From contig JAGUZQ010000057.1 of the NCBI GenBank assembly GCA_020060765.1, forward strand, positions 1 through 64,000: a DNA stretch of 64,000 nt, in the 5' to 3' direction. Position 1 is the first letter of the stretch. Every line of letters starts with the position of its first letter. A program made the translations under genes and the position numbers. The notes beneath the pieces are model-generated. The model did not search any database. It saw only the letters and a list, made by a program, of their open reading frames with translations, and was not told where the DNA came from. Shown here piece after piece: positions 51,541-59,562 of this stretch. This DNA comes from Planctomycetota bacterium (GTDB lineage Bacteria > Planctomycetota > SZUA-567).

Positions 51541-51972
51541 ATGACAAGCCCTGCAGACGCAAACGACGCTTTACCGGGGGTGGTGCGGAAAAAGATTTTC
51601 CTGTACGAACTGGTCATTCTCGCCAGCGGGGTTATCCTCGGCGTTTCCTGCGTTCTGATTTACCAGGGGCTTTATCCTGCCGTCCGCAGCAGCGGGAAAA
51701 AACCCGACGCCGGGCGGATCGCGGCCAGGATTCAGGAAAAGTATGAACTGGACGACGCGCAGAAAACGAAAGTCACGGAAATATTCACTCAGCATTTCAA
51801 TCAGTTGGAGGAACTGCGTAACTCCCTCAGCCCGCAACTTGACCAACAGTACGAATCTCTCAAGACGGAAATGCGGAAAGTGCTTACCCCGGAACAATTT
51901 AGCAAGTGGGAACCCAGCTTCGAGGAACGCCGCCAACGCTATAAAAACAATTCTCTCCGCCAGACGCGATAG
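51541..51972 (+). CDS. Membrane-anchored Spy/CpxP-like periplasmic sensor
   Basis: 143 residues: an N-terminal transmembrane helix (ELVILASGVILGVSCVLIYQ) and a periplasmic helical domain with LDDAQKTKVTEIF and LTPEQFSKWEPSFEERRQRY, the LTxxQ-type motif of Spy/CpxP/ZraP and heavy-metal-resistance sensor proteins. It begins 2 nt after the previous stop, so sigma, small membrane protein and this sensor form one unit. Role as envelope or metal stress sensor is inferred. Confidence 0.75.
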   Translation: MTSPADANDALPGVVRKKIFLYELVILASGVILGVSCVLIYQGLYPAVRSSGKKPDAGRIAARIQEKYELDDAQKTKVTEIFTQHFNQLEELRNSLSPQLDQQYESLKTEMRKVLTPEQFSKWEPSFEERRQRYKNNSLRQTR

Positions 51973-52029
51973 CAGATCAATGAATTCGGAATTAAGTTTT
52001 GTGCTCCCAGATTACGCATTGTTCCTTAA

Positions 52030-52704
52030 TTAAAACGACGCTGCCACAAGATAGATAACTAACAGCATCACAAGTGTTCCAATGGCAATCTCGGTTGCTC
52101 TTTGGTACTTCTCACCTGTATCTACACGCAGTACAGGATCACATATCTTTTCGATCTTCTGGATGGCGGCTTCTACTTTTTGAGCAAAGGCATCATCTTC
52201 ACCGCCCATACCGTAGATGATGCTCTCTATTTCTTCTATTTGTGTATGGCAATTCTCTATGCGGTTCTCATCGCTACTATGTTCTGCATTCATCGCGAGT
52301 TGCTCTAGTCTCTTCAAACGGCGAGGCGCACTCATGTACTGGTGTAACAGATTTGAAATCTCACTAAACGGCTTGACAGCTTCAAGGCCGAAGTATGCTT
52401 GAAAGCGATAACGTTTGGCATCCATTTCCCCCCAAAGGTCTTTGTGCTTCATGTACCGCTCTACCTGCACGGCTGCTTCCCCTGCTTCAGGAGTAGCCTG
52501 CCCCTCACTTGAATATCCAAAAATATTCCTCATTGCAGCAAATGCATTTCTCGCATTGTAGAACATAGAAAGAACGTCCTCGGCTAATTCCATTTTTCTC
52601 TTGCCTAGGCTTTCCCGCCGCCATGAATCGACACCGTAGATCGCCGTTGCGCAAGCCACCACCACGCTTACGGTCTGCAATACATCACCCCATACAATAC
52701 TCAT
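52030..52704 (-). CDS. Membrane protein of unknown function, AT-rich
   Basis: 224 residues from ATG 52704 (AAGGAAAAAA upstream); a longer frame to 52743 lacks a site. Membrane helices sit at both ends (VLQTVSVVVACATAIYGV near the N-terminus; IAIGTLVMLLVIYLVAASF at the C-terminus), with a cytosolic helical middle (RRLKRLEQLAMNAEHSSDEN). GC content and codon use are lower than the neighbours, suggesting recent acquisition. Isolated from both flanking operons. Function not recognised. Confidence 0.75.
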   Translation of the reverse strand: MSIVWGDVLQTVSVVVACATAIYGVDSWRRESLGKRKMELAEDVLSMFYNARNAFAAMRNIFGYSSEGQATPEAGEAAVQVERYMKHKDLWGEMDAKRYRFQAYFGLEAVKPFSEISNLLHQYMSAPRRLKRLEQLAMNAEHSSDENRIENCHTQIEEIESIIYGMGGEDDAFAQKVEAAIQKIEKICDPVLRVDTGEKYQRATEIAIGTLVMLLVIYLVAASF

Positions 52705-52982
52705 TTTTTTCCTTCCAAAACACAAGAGAATCTGACCCAACAAGTATATGTATAGGCTGGCATTAAATCAATAGAGTTCGCTACCGGAAGTCAATGCGTG
52801 CGACTATGCGTGCGACTATCATTGTGGCATGATAATCTGGTTTAAAAAACTTTAGCAAGGGGTTTCTGGACACAATACTTGCTCTTCCATTGAAAATTCG
52901 ATAAGACGAGATGATGCATTTTGAAAACCAGAAACCTTATAGCCTGCATCCCCGTTTTTTTCAAAAAAATCCTCATTAACGA
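52705..52982. other. AT-rich intergenic stretch with 12-bp tandem duplication
   Basis: No supported gene. TGCGTGCGACTA is present twice in exact tandem (52795-52806 and 52807-52818). The right end runs into the rex promoter. Confidence 0.6.
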
Positions 52983-53010
52983 TTGACAGAGCCGAATACC
53001 GTGGTATCAT
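52983..53010 (+). promoter_or_regulatory. Promoter of the rex-hyd operon
   Basis: TTGACA (52983-52988), 16-nt spacer, TATCAT (53005-53010; 5 of 6 matches). Expected start near 53016, a few bases before the Rex operators. Confidence 0.75.
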
Positions 53011-53024
53011 TACCAAAAGATGCC

Positions 53025-53059
53025 ATGTGAAATAATTCACAATGTTAAGAATTTAACGG
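53025..53059. promoter_or_regulatory. Two abutting Rex operators
   Basis: Site 1, ATGTGAAATAATTCACAA (53025-53042), matches the Rex consensus TTGTGAA-N4-TTCACAA in all but the first base. Site 2, ATGTTAAGAATTTAACGG (53042-53059), fits the TTGTTAA-N4-TTAACAA variant with a perfect GTTAA/TTAAC core. They share base 53042, sit just after the predicted transcription start and 28 nt before the rex start codon. Low NADH/NAD+ should hold the operon off. Confidence 0.85.
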
Positions 53060-53086
53060 CGTTACACCTTTCACGCGAGGTTGCCG

Positions 53087-53704
53087 GTGATATCGGACAA
53101 GGCTATAGCCAGAATCAGCCTGTATCGTCGCCTGTTGATGGATTTGCACAAAGAAGGTCGTGAAGCCATTTTTTCCCACGATCTGGCGGCAATAGCAGGC
53201 GGCTCCGCAGCGCAGGTCAGGCGCGACCTGATGGCGATCGGTTACAGCGGCAGCCCGACCAAAGGCTATATCATTGACGAGCTGGTGCGCAGCATCAGCG
53301 ATTTTCTCGACTGCGCCCGCCACCAGAATGTTGCACTGATAGGCATAGGCAACCTGGGGCGGGCGATACTGGCGTATTTCACCAACCGCCGCCCGAATCT
53401 GAAGATAGTGGCTGCTTTTGATAACGATGAGCATAAGGTCAACCGGGTTATTCATGGTTGCCGCTGTTATCACACCGACGACTTGGAAAAGATTCTGCAG
53501 GAGAACGACGTAAAGCTCGGTATTCTGACTGTCTCCGCCTCGGGCGCGCAGGGCGCGGCGGAAAAACTGGTGGATGCGGGTGTGAAGGGGATTCTTAACT
53601 TTGCGCCGATTCCGCTGAAATTGCCCCGGAAGATATATGTCGAAAACGTGGATATGAGCGCCTCAATCGAAAAGGTGGCGTTTTTTGCCCGAAAAGGTAA
53701 GTGA
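53087..53704 (+). CDS. rex: Redox-sensing transcriptional repressor Rex
   Basis: 205 residues from GTG 53087, with GAGG 6 nt upstream; the TTG at 53081 abuts that site. The winged helix (about 1-75: IARISLYRRLLMDLHKEGRE; AAQVRRDLMAIGYSG) is followed by a Rossmann NADH domain with GIGNLGRAIL near 85 and the C-terminal dimerisation helix. Rex binds DNA when NAD+ is abundant and lets go on NADH binding. Placement at the head of the hydrogenase operon, with its own operators, makes autoregulation and NADH-induced H2 production very likely. Confidence 0.96.
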   Translation: MISDKAIARISLYRRLLMDLHKEGREAIFSHDLAAIAGGSAAQVRRDLMAIGYSGSPTKGYIIDELVRSISDFLDCARHQNVALIGIGNLGRAILAYFTNRRPNLKIVAAFDNDEHKVNRVIHGCRCYHTDDLEKILQENDVKLGILTVSASGAQGAAEKLVDAGVKGILNFAPIPLKLPRKIYVENVDMSASIEKVAFFARKGK

Positions 53705-54198
53705 AAGGGATGAACGTGGAGATTAAACAACTAGAACCTATTCTCAAGAAATATGAGGGCGGGGGCAGGGATCAGTTGATTCCCCTGTTGCAGGAGGTGC
53801 AGAATACCGTGGGCTATCTTTCCCGCGAGTCCATCACCTGCATTTCGCGCAAGATGAACCTGCCTGCCAGCAAAATCTACGGGGTAGCCACCTTTTACAA
53901 CCAGTTCCGGTTTACCCCGCAGGGCAAATACCACGTTCAGGTCTGCCGCGGCACCGCCTGCCACGTCAAAGGGTCGGCGGCGATTCTGGAGGCCTTGCAG
54001 AAAGAGCTGGGCGTCAATCCCGGACAGACCACCCGCGATGGGCTGTTCAGCCTGGAAGTGGTCGCCTGCATCGGCGCTTGCGGACTGGCTCCGGTCATAA
54101 CCGTCGACGGCGAGTTCCACGCGCGCCTGACGCCGGAACTGGTGGGAGAAATTATCGAAACTTATCGTAGAAAGGCGGCGGAAAATGTTAAAGCCTAA
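53701..54198 (+). CDS. hydC: [FeFe]-hydrogenase gamma subunit, NuoE-like [2Fe-2S] protein
   Basis: 165 residues from GTG 53701, overlapping the rex stop by 4 nt; an ATG at 53710 is an alternative. NuoE fold: helical N-terminus (LIPLLQEVQNTVGYLSRESI) and thioredoxin-like [2Fe-2S] domain with four cysteines in VCRGTACHVKG and ACIGACGLAP. It forms the electron-input module with the NuoF-like subunit of trimeric HydABC or tetrameric Hnd hydrogenases. Overlaps the next gene by 14 nt. Confidence 0.94.
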   Translation: MKGMNVEIKQLEPILKKYEGGGRDQLIPLLQEVQNTVGYLSRESITCISRKMNLPASKIYGVATFYNQFRFTPQGKYHVQVCRGTACHVKGSAAILEALQKELGVNPGQTTRDGLFSLEVVACIGACGLAPVITVDGEFHARLTPELVGEIIETYRRKAAENVKA

Positions 54199-56167
54199 CA
54201 GCGGTTGCGATTGCGGGTGCGCCGAAGACGCGCCCTGCCTGGAATATCTGCCCTCTCTGCTGGGCGAATCCGTCAAGGAAGACGAGGCGCAGGCGGCCAA
54301 GCGCGCCGAATGGCTCAAGCTCAACCGCCGCGATGACGTCAAGAAAACCGTGATCTTCGTGGGCGCAGGCACCTGCGGCCTGGGCGCGGGCGCGGGCAAG
54401 ACGCTTTCCGTGCTGAAAAGCCATCTGGCAGACAAAAAGATTGACGCCGACATCGTCGAAGTGGGGTGTTTCGGCCTTTGCGCGCTGGAACCGATTGTCG
54501 ATTTCCAGCTTCCGGGAAAATGCCGTCTGTCCTGCCACAGCGTCACCGGCAACAACGTCGCCGCCATTACCGACCAGGTTCTGGCGGGAATCCTGCCCAA
54601 GGATAACGCCCTCTGCCAATACGACAGCCAGACCCTGAAAAAGTGGGACAGCGTGCCGCTCATGGCGGAGCACCCGTTCTTCAAGCATCAGACCCGCTGG
54701 GTCTTGAAAAACTGCGGCCTGATCGACCCGACTTCTATTGACGAATATCTCGCAAGCGGCGGTTACAAGTCGTTGAGCGAAACCCTGAACCGGCGCACTC
54801 CCGGCGAAGTCTGCGGACTGGTCGAGGAAAGCGGCTTGCGGGGGCGGGGCGGCGGCGGATTCCCCACCGGCAAAAAGTGGAAGTTCGCTCTCGGCACCGC
54901 CGCCGAACAGAAATACCTGATCTGCAACGCCGACGAAGGCGACCCCGGCGCGTTTATGGATCGCGCGGTCATCGAGGGCGACCCGCACCGGCTGCTGGAA
55001 GGCATGGCTATCGCCGCCTACGGCATCGGCGCGAGCAAGGCGTATATCTATATCCGCGCGGAATATCCGCTGGCGATCAAGCGGCTGGAAAAAGCCATCG
55101 CCCAGGCGCGGCAGTGCGGTTTGCTCGGTTACAACATTCTCGACAGCGGTTTCAATCTCGACATCATTATAAAAATGGGTGCGGGCGCGTTTGTCTGCGG
55201 CGAAGAGACAGCCTTGATTAACAGCATTGAAGGAAAACGCGGTATGCCGCGCCCGCGCCCGCCTTTCCCCGCGGTGGAAGGCCTGTTTGGCAAGCCGACG
55301 GTAATCAATAACGTCGAAACGCTGGCCAATCTTCCCGCCATTCTCGGCAATGGCGCGAGCTGGTTCAACGCTATCGGCACCGAGACCAGCAAGGGTACGA
55401 AAGTGTTTGCCCTCTCCGGCAAGGTGTGCAACACCGGTCTGGTGGAAGTGGCGATGGGTACTACTTTGCGCCAGATCGTCTTCGACATCGGCGGCGGCAT
55501 TCCCAAAGGGAAGGCGTACAAGGCAGTCCAGATCGGCGGGCCTTCCGGCGGCTGCATTCCCGCTTCGCACCTGGATATCGACATCAACTACGAGTCTTTG
55601 AAAACCGTGGGCGCGATGATGGGTTCCGGCGGGCTGGTGGTGATGGACGAAGACACCTGCATGGTGGACGTGGCCAAGTTCTTCATGGATTTTATCCAGC
55701 GCGAAAGCTGCGGCAAGTGCATTCCCTGCCGCGAAGGCACCCGGCGGATGCTGGAAATACTCGAACGCATCACGCGCGGCCGTCGCAAGGAAACCGGCAA
55801 CGACGCGCTGGAGCGTTTCCAGGGTGTGATGGATATGGAGCGGCTGGCGAAAGTGATCAAGGACACCAGTCTCTGCGGCCTGGGACAGACTGCGCCCAAC
55901 CCCATTCTTTCAACGCTACGCTGGTTCCGCCACGAATACGAGGCGCACGTTTTCGAGCGTCGCTGCCCGGCGGGGGTTTGCACGGAGCTACGCAAGTTCG
56001 TGATCGACCCGGAGAAATGCGTGGGCTGCACGGTCTGCTCGAAAGTCTGCCCGGTGGAGGCCATCGAAGGCAAGCGCAAGGAACCGCACAAGATCGACTT
56101 CGACAAGTGCGTCTCCTGCGGCGCGTGCAAGGAAGCCTGCCGCTTCGGCGCCATCAGCGTGGAATAA
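54185..56167 (+). CDS. hydB: [FeFe]-hydrogenase beta subunit, NuoF-like FMN/NADH flavoprotein
   Basis: 660 residues. Domain order: a Cys-rich N-terminal tail (CDCGCAEDAPC), thioredoxin-like [2Fe-2S] domain (about 55-140, GAGTCGLGAG; CFGLCALEP), FMN/NADH-binding NuoF core (GLRGRGGGGFPTGKKW; CNADEGDPGAFMDR), NuoF [4Fe-4S] site (SCGKCIPCREGTRRM) and a C-terminal 2x[4Fe-4S] ferredoxin domain (CVGCTVCSKVCPVEA; CVSCGACKEACRFGA). This composition is that of HydB/HndC. It exchanges electrons with NAD(H) and is the site proposed for electron bifurcation with ferredoxin. Confidence 0.95.
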   Translation: MLKPNSGCDCGCAEDAPCLEYLPSLLGESVKEDEAQAAKRAEWLKLNRRDDVKKTVIFVGAGTCGLGAGAGKTLSVLKSHLADKKIDADIVEVGCFGLCALEPIVDFQLPGKCRLSCHSVTGNNVAAITDQVLAGILPKDNALCQYDSQTLKKWDSVPLMAEHPFFKHQTRWVLKNCGLIDPTSIDEYLASGGYKSLSETLNRRTPGEVCGLVEESGLRGRGGGGFPTGKKWKFALGTAAEQKYLICNADEGDPGAFMDRAVIEGDPHRLLEGMAIAAYGIGASKAYIYIRAEYPLAIKRLEKAIAQARQCGLLGYNILDSGFNLDIIIKMGAGAFVCGEETALINSIEGKRGMPRPRPPFPAVEGLFGKPTVINNVETLANLPAILGNGASWFNAIGTETSKGTKVFALSGKVCNTGLVEVAMGTTLRQIVFDIGGGIPKGKAYKAVQIGGPSGGCIPASHLDIDINYESLKTVGAMMGSGGLVVMDEDTCMVDVAKFFMDFIQRESCGKCIPCREGTRRMLEILERITRGRRKETGNDALERFQGVMDMERLAKVIKDTSLCGLGQTAPNPILSTLRWFRHEYEAHVFERRCPAGVCTELRKFVIDPEKCVGCTVCSKVCPVEAIEGKRKEPHKIDFDKCVSCGACKEACRFGAISVE

Positions 56168-56196
56168 ATTAACCGCATATTACGGAAGGAAACAGC

Positions 56197-57915
56197 ATGG
56201 CTGCTATAGAAATCAACGGGCGTATCGCCGAGGCCACCGAAGGCGAAACCATTCTCACCGTGCTCCGGCGCATCGGCGTACGGGTGCCGACGCTGTGCCA
56301 CATCGACGGGCTGACCCCCACCGGTGCGTGCCGTCTGTGCGTGGTGGAGGTGGAGGGGATGCCGGGGCTGGTGCCCAGTTGCGCATACCCCGTCCGCGAC
56401 GGCATGAAGGTGCAGACCCATTCGCCCCGCGCGGTTCGGGCGCGCAAGACCATCATCGAACTGCTGCTGGCCGACCACCCCGACGACTGCCTCTACTGCG
56501 AGCGCAACGGCTGCTGCCAGTTGCAGGATCTCGCCGAGGAGCTGGGCGTGCGCAAGCGTCGTTATGCCGGCGGCCATCGCCGGGCGAATCTGGACATCTC
56601 CAGCCCTTCGATCGTGCGTAACCCCGAGAAGTGCATCCTCTGCGGTCGTTGCGTGCGCGTGTGCGAGGAAGTGCAGGCCGTCAGCGCCATCGATTTTGTC
56701 GGTCGCGGCTGCCGCACCCAGGTCGCGCCGCCCTTCGGCGAAGGCATCAACGTCTCCAGTTGCATCAATTGCGGTCAGTGCATCGTCGCCTGTCCCACCG
56801 GCGCGCTGCGCGAACAGAGCGACATCAAGAAAGTCAGCGACGCGCTGTCCAATCCCGCGTTGACTGTGGTCGTGCAGCACGCCCCCAGCGTCAGCGTCAC
56901 CATCGGCGAGGAATTCGGCTTGAAACCCGGCACCGACGCGGTTGGAGTCCTGACCACGGCGCTCCGCCGCCTCGGCTTCAAGTACGTCTTCGACACCGGC
57001 TTCTCCGCCGACCTCACCATCATGGAGGAAGGTTCCGAACTGATCCACCGCATCAAGCACGGCGGCAAGCTGCCGATGTTCACCAGTTGTTCGCCGGGGT
57101 GGGTGAAGTTTGTCGAAACTTTCTATCCCGACCTGATGGGCAATGTCAGCAGCTGCAAGAGTCCCCAGCAGATGATGGGCGCGATCATCAAGACCTTTTT
57201 CGCGGAACGGGAAAAGATCGACCCGAAGAAGATTTTCTCCGTCAGCATCATGCCCTGCACCGCCAAGAAGTTCGAAGCGGGTCGCCCGGAGATGGGTCGC
57301 GACGGTCTGGCCGATATCGACGCGGTCTTGACGACGCGCGAACTGGCGCGGCTGATCCGGCTGCGCGGGCTTGACCTGAACACGCTGGAGTCGGACGAGG
57401 CCGACACGCCTTTCGGCGAACGCACCACCGCGGGCAAGATTTTCGGCGCCTCCGGCGGCGTGATGGAAGCGGCGCTTCGTTCCGCTTATTACCTGCTGAC
57501 CGGCGCGGAAATGGAAGACCTCAACATCAAGAACGTGCGCGGCTTCGACGGCATCAAGGAAGCGCGCCTGAACATCAACGGCATCGACGTCGGCGTGGCG
57601 GTGGTGAGCGGTCTCGGTAACGCCCGGAAATTGCTTGACGAAATCCGCGCCGGGCGCGACGATCTGCACTTTATCGAGGTCATGACCTGCCCCGGCGGCT
57701 GCATCAACGGCGGCGGCCAGCCCCTCAAGGTCGACCAGGAGGCGGTCAAGGCCAGGATGCGCGCGTTGTACAAGATCGACCGCGAGGAGGCGTTGCGCAC
57801 CAGCCACTCCAACGCTTCGATCAAGCGGCTATACGACGAGTTCCTGGGCGAGCCGCTGGGAGAAAAGAGCCACCACCTGCTGCACACGCATTATGTCGAA
57901 CGCGACGTGGTGTGA
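56197..57915 (+). CDS. hydA: [FeFe]-hydrogenase catalytic subunit
   Basis: 572 residues. N-terminal relay: [2Fe-2S] (C34, C45, C48, C62), His-ligated [4Fe-4S] (H94, C98, C101, C107) and two [4Fe-4S] (C146-C156 and C189-C199). H-domain: L1 TSCSPGW (C298), L2 MPCTAKK (C354) and L3 MTCPGGC (C498, C502), supplying the four H-cluster cysteines. The residue after C298, a proton-transfer Cys in TSCCPGW enzymes, is Ser here. It is shorter at the C-terminus than forms with an added [2Fe-2S]. It catalyses H2 production or oxidation using ferredoxin and NADH electrons. Confidence 0.97.
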   Translation: MAAIEINGRIAEATEGETILTVLRRIGVRVPTLCHIDGLTPTGACRLCVVEVEGMPGLVPSCAYPVRDGMKVQTHSPRAVRARKTIIELLLADHPDDCLYCERNGCCQLQDLAEELGVRKRRYAGGHRRANLDISSPSIVRNPEKCILCGRCVRVCEEVQAVSAIDFVGRGCRTQVAPPFGEGINVSSCINCGQCIVACPTGALREQSDIKKVSDALSNPALTVVVQHAPSVSVTIGEEFGLKPGTDAVGVLTTALRRLGFKYVFDTGFSADLTIMEEGSELIHRIKHGGKLPMFTSCSPGWVKFVETFYPDLMGNVSSCKSPQQMMGAIIKTFFAEREKIDPKKIFSVSIMPCTAKKFEAGRPEMGRDGLADIDAVLTTRELARLIRLRGLDLNTLESDEADTPFGERTTAGKIFGASGGVMEAALRSAYYLLTGAEMEDLNIKNVRGFDGIKEARLNINGIDVGVAVVSGLGNARKLLDEIRAGRDDLHFIEVMTCPGGCINGGGQPLKVDQEAVKARMRALYKIDREEALRTSHSNASIKRLYDEFLGEPLGEKSHHLLHTHYVERDVV

Positions 57916-57958
57916 GCGACCATTTTTTTGAAAACCCGAAGAGCGGAGCATAAGCAAA

Positions 57959-58357
57959 ATGGCTGATAACGAAAAAAAACAGGTGGTGCTGCTGGTCGAC
58001 GACGACGAGGATTTCCGCCTGCAACAGAAACTGCATCTTGAAAAAGCCGGGTATGCGGTGATCGAGGCTTACAGCCGCAAACTGGCCGAGGAACTGCTGA
58101 AGAAAGAGAAACCGGACATCGCCATCGTCGACCTGATGATGGAGGACAAAGACGACGGATTTATCCTTTGCTATCATATGAAAAAGATGGATAATCCGAT
58201 TCCGGTCATTCTCGTCACCGCCGTCACATCCGAGACCGGCTACTCCTTCGGCGCCTCCAACGAGGACGAACGCCACTGGATCAAGGCAGACGCCATCCTG
58301 GCGAAGCCTGTCCGGTTCGAGCAGTTGAAACAGGAAATCGACCGCTTGCTGCCTTAG
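57959..58357 (+). CDS. Receiver-only response regulator in the hydrogenase operon
   Basis: 132 residues: acidic cluster in LLVDDDEDF, phospho-acceptor D58 (IAIVDLMMED), T in LVTAVTSE and K in ILAKPVRFEQ. There is no output domain, and a short insertion (GYSFGASNEDERHWIKADAI) precedes the last strand. It lies 43 nt after hydA and about 105 nt before hydE, in the same direction. Similar receiver genes occur beside hydABC in other anaerobes. Its partner kinase is not in the window. Confidence 0.88.
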   Translation: MADNEKKQVVLLVDDDEDFRLQQKLHLEKAGYAVIEAYSRKLAEELLKKEKPDIAIVDLMMEDKDDGFILCYHMKKMDNPIPVILVTAVTSETGYSFGASNEDERHWIKADAILAKPVRFEQLKQEIDRLLP

Positions 58358-58462
58358 GCGGTCATGAAATAACAGCCGACTGCGCCAATGACGAGGGGTG
58401 GATCGTTCCGGAAGAAAGGTAGGCATCTCGGAGCGATTCTGGCAAATGCCTGGAGATACGTC

Positions 58463-59518
58463 ATGGAGCACGGGGAAACCCTCGCGTGGCTGCGCGAGGA
58501 AGATGAAGCGTCATTGCAGGAACTCTGGACTCGCGCCGACTCCGCGCGCCGGGAACATGTCGGCGACGAGGTGCATCTGCGCGGGCTGGTGGAAATCGGC
58601 AACTGCTGCCGCCGCACCTGCGCGTATTGCGGTCTGAACGCAGGCAACAGCAAAATCATGCGCTACCGCATGAGCGAGGACGAAATCCTGGCAGCGGTCG
58701 GCCAGGCCGTTTCCTACGGATACGGCACGGTGGTGCTGCAGTCTGGCGAAGATCCCGCCCTCGACGCGGCGGCGGTTTCCAGACTGATCAAACGCATCAA
58801 GTCAGAGACAAATCTTGCCATCACCCTCAGCCTCGGGGAATGGGAAGACGATATTCTCGCCCAGTGGAAGCAGGCAGGCGCTGACCGCTATCTGCTGCGG
58901 TTTGAAACTTCCGACCCCGAACTTTTCGAAAAAATCCATCCCTCCCTGCCGGGAGTCCGTTCCGACCGTCTCGCGCTTTTGCGGCGCTTGCGCGGGATGG
59001 GCTACGAAATTGGCAGCGGGGTGATGGTCGGCATTCCGGGGCAGACTTACGAAATGCTCGCCCGTGATCTTGCAACCATCCGCGACCTTGACCTCGACAT
59101 GATCGGCCTGGGGCCGTTCCTGTTCCATCCCGACACCGCCATGGGGCATGGCGATATCCCCTTCGCGCAGGAGGGGGAGCAGGTTCCCAATACCGAACTG
59201 ATGACTTACAAGACTTTGGCGCTGGCGCGGATTGTCTGCCCAGAGGCGAATATTCCCAGCACCACGGCGTTGGCGACGCTGAACCGCGAATCGGGGCGTG
59301 AACTGGGGCTTCAGCGTGGGGCTAACGTGGTAATGCCTAACGTTACGCCGGTCAACTATCGTTCGCTTTACCAGATTTATCCCGGCAAGGCTTGCCTGAA
59401 CGAAACCGCCGACGTATGCAACCTCTGCATGAAAGGCAGGATCGAATCCATCGGTCGGAAAATCGGAATCGGTCGGGGAGATTCGCCGCGGTACTTGTCC
59501 GCCGCTTGCGGGCGCTGA
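58463..59518 (+). CDS. hydE: Radical-SAM [FeFe]-hydrogenase maturase HydE
   Basis: 351 residues from ATG 58463 (GGAGA upstream, 7 nt); an in-frame ATG at 58388 would add 25 residues unlike the family. The radical-SAM cysteines are C49, C53 and C56 (CRRTCAYCG). The barrel motifs GTVVLQSGEDP, GSGVMVGIPGQ and MIGLGPFLFHP are characteristic. A second Cys pair (CNLCMKG) is near the C-terminus. HydE acts on the HydG-made cyanide/carbonyl iron-cysteine synthon during assembly of the diiron subcluster. Confidence 0.95.
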   Translation: MEHGETLAWLREEDEASLQELWTRADSARREHVGDEVHLRGLVEIGNCCRRTCAYCGLNAGNSKIMRYRMSEDEILAAVGQAVSYGYGTVVLQSGEDPALDAAAVSRLIKRIKSETNLAITLSLGEWEDDILAQWKQAGADRYLLRFETSDPELFEKIHPSLPGVRSDRLALLRRLRGMGYEIGSGVMVGIPGQTYEMLARDLATIRDLDLDMIGLGPFLFHPDTAMGHGDIPFAQEGEQVPNTELMTYKTLALARIVCPEANIPSTTALATLNRESGRELGLQRGANVVMPNVTPVNYRSLYQIYPGKACLNETADVCNLCMKGRIESIGRKIGIGRGDSPRYLSAACGR

Positions 59519-59562
59519 ACTATTTCTTCGCTTACGCGAACTTTTTATGACGGGAGAAAACC

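Noticed and set aside
52852-53040. 62-residue minus-strand frame upstream of rex
   Set aside because: It covers the rex promoter and operator, has no ribosome-binding site and no recognisable similarity.
55588-57807. 739-residue open frame on the minus strand
   Set aside because: It is fully antisense to hydB and hydA; composition is His/Asp/Gly-rich nonsense typical of a shadow frame.
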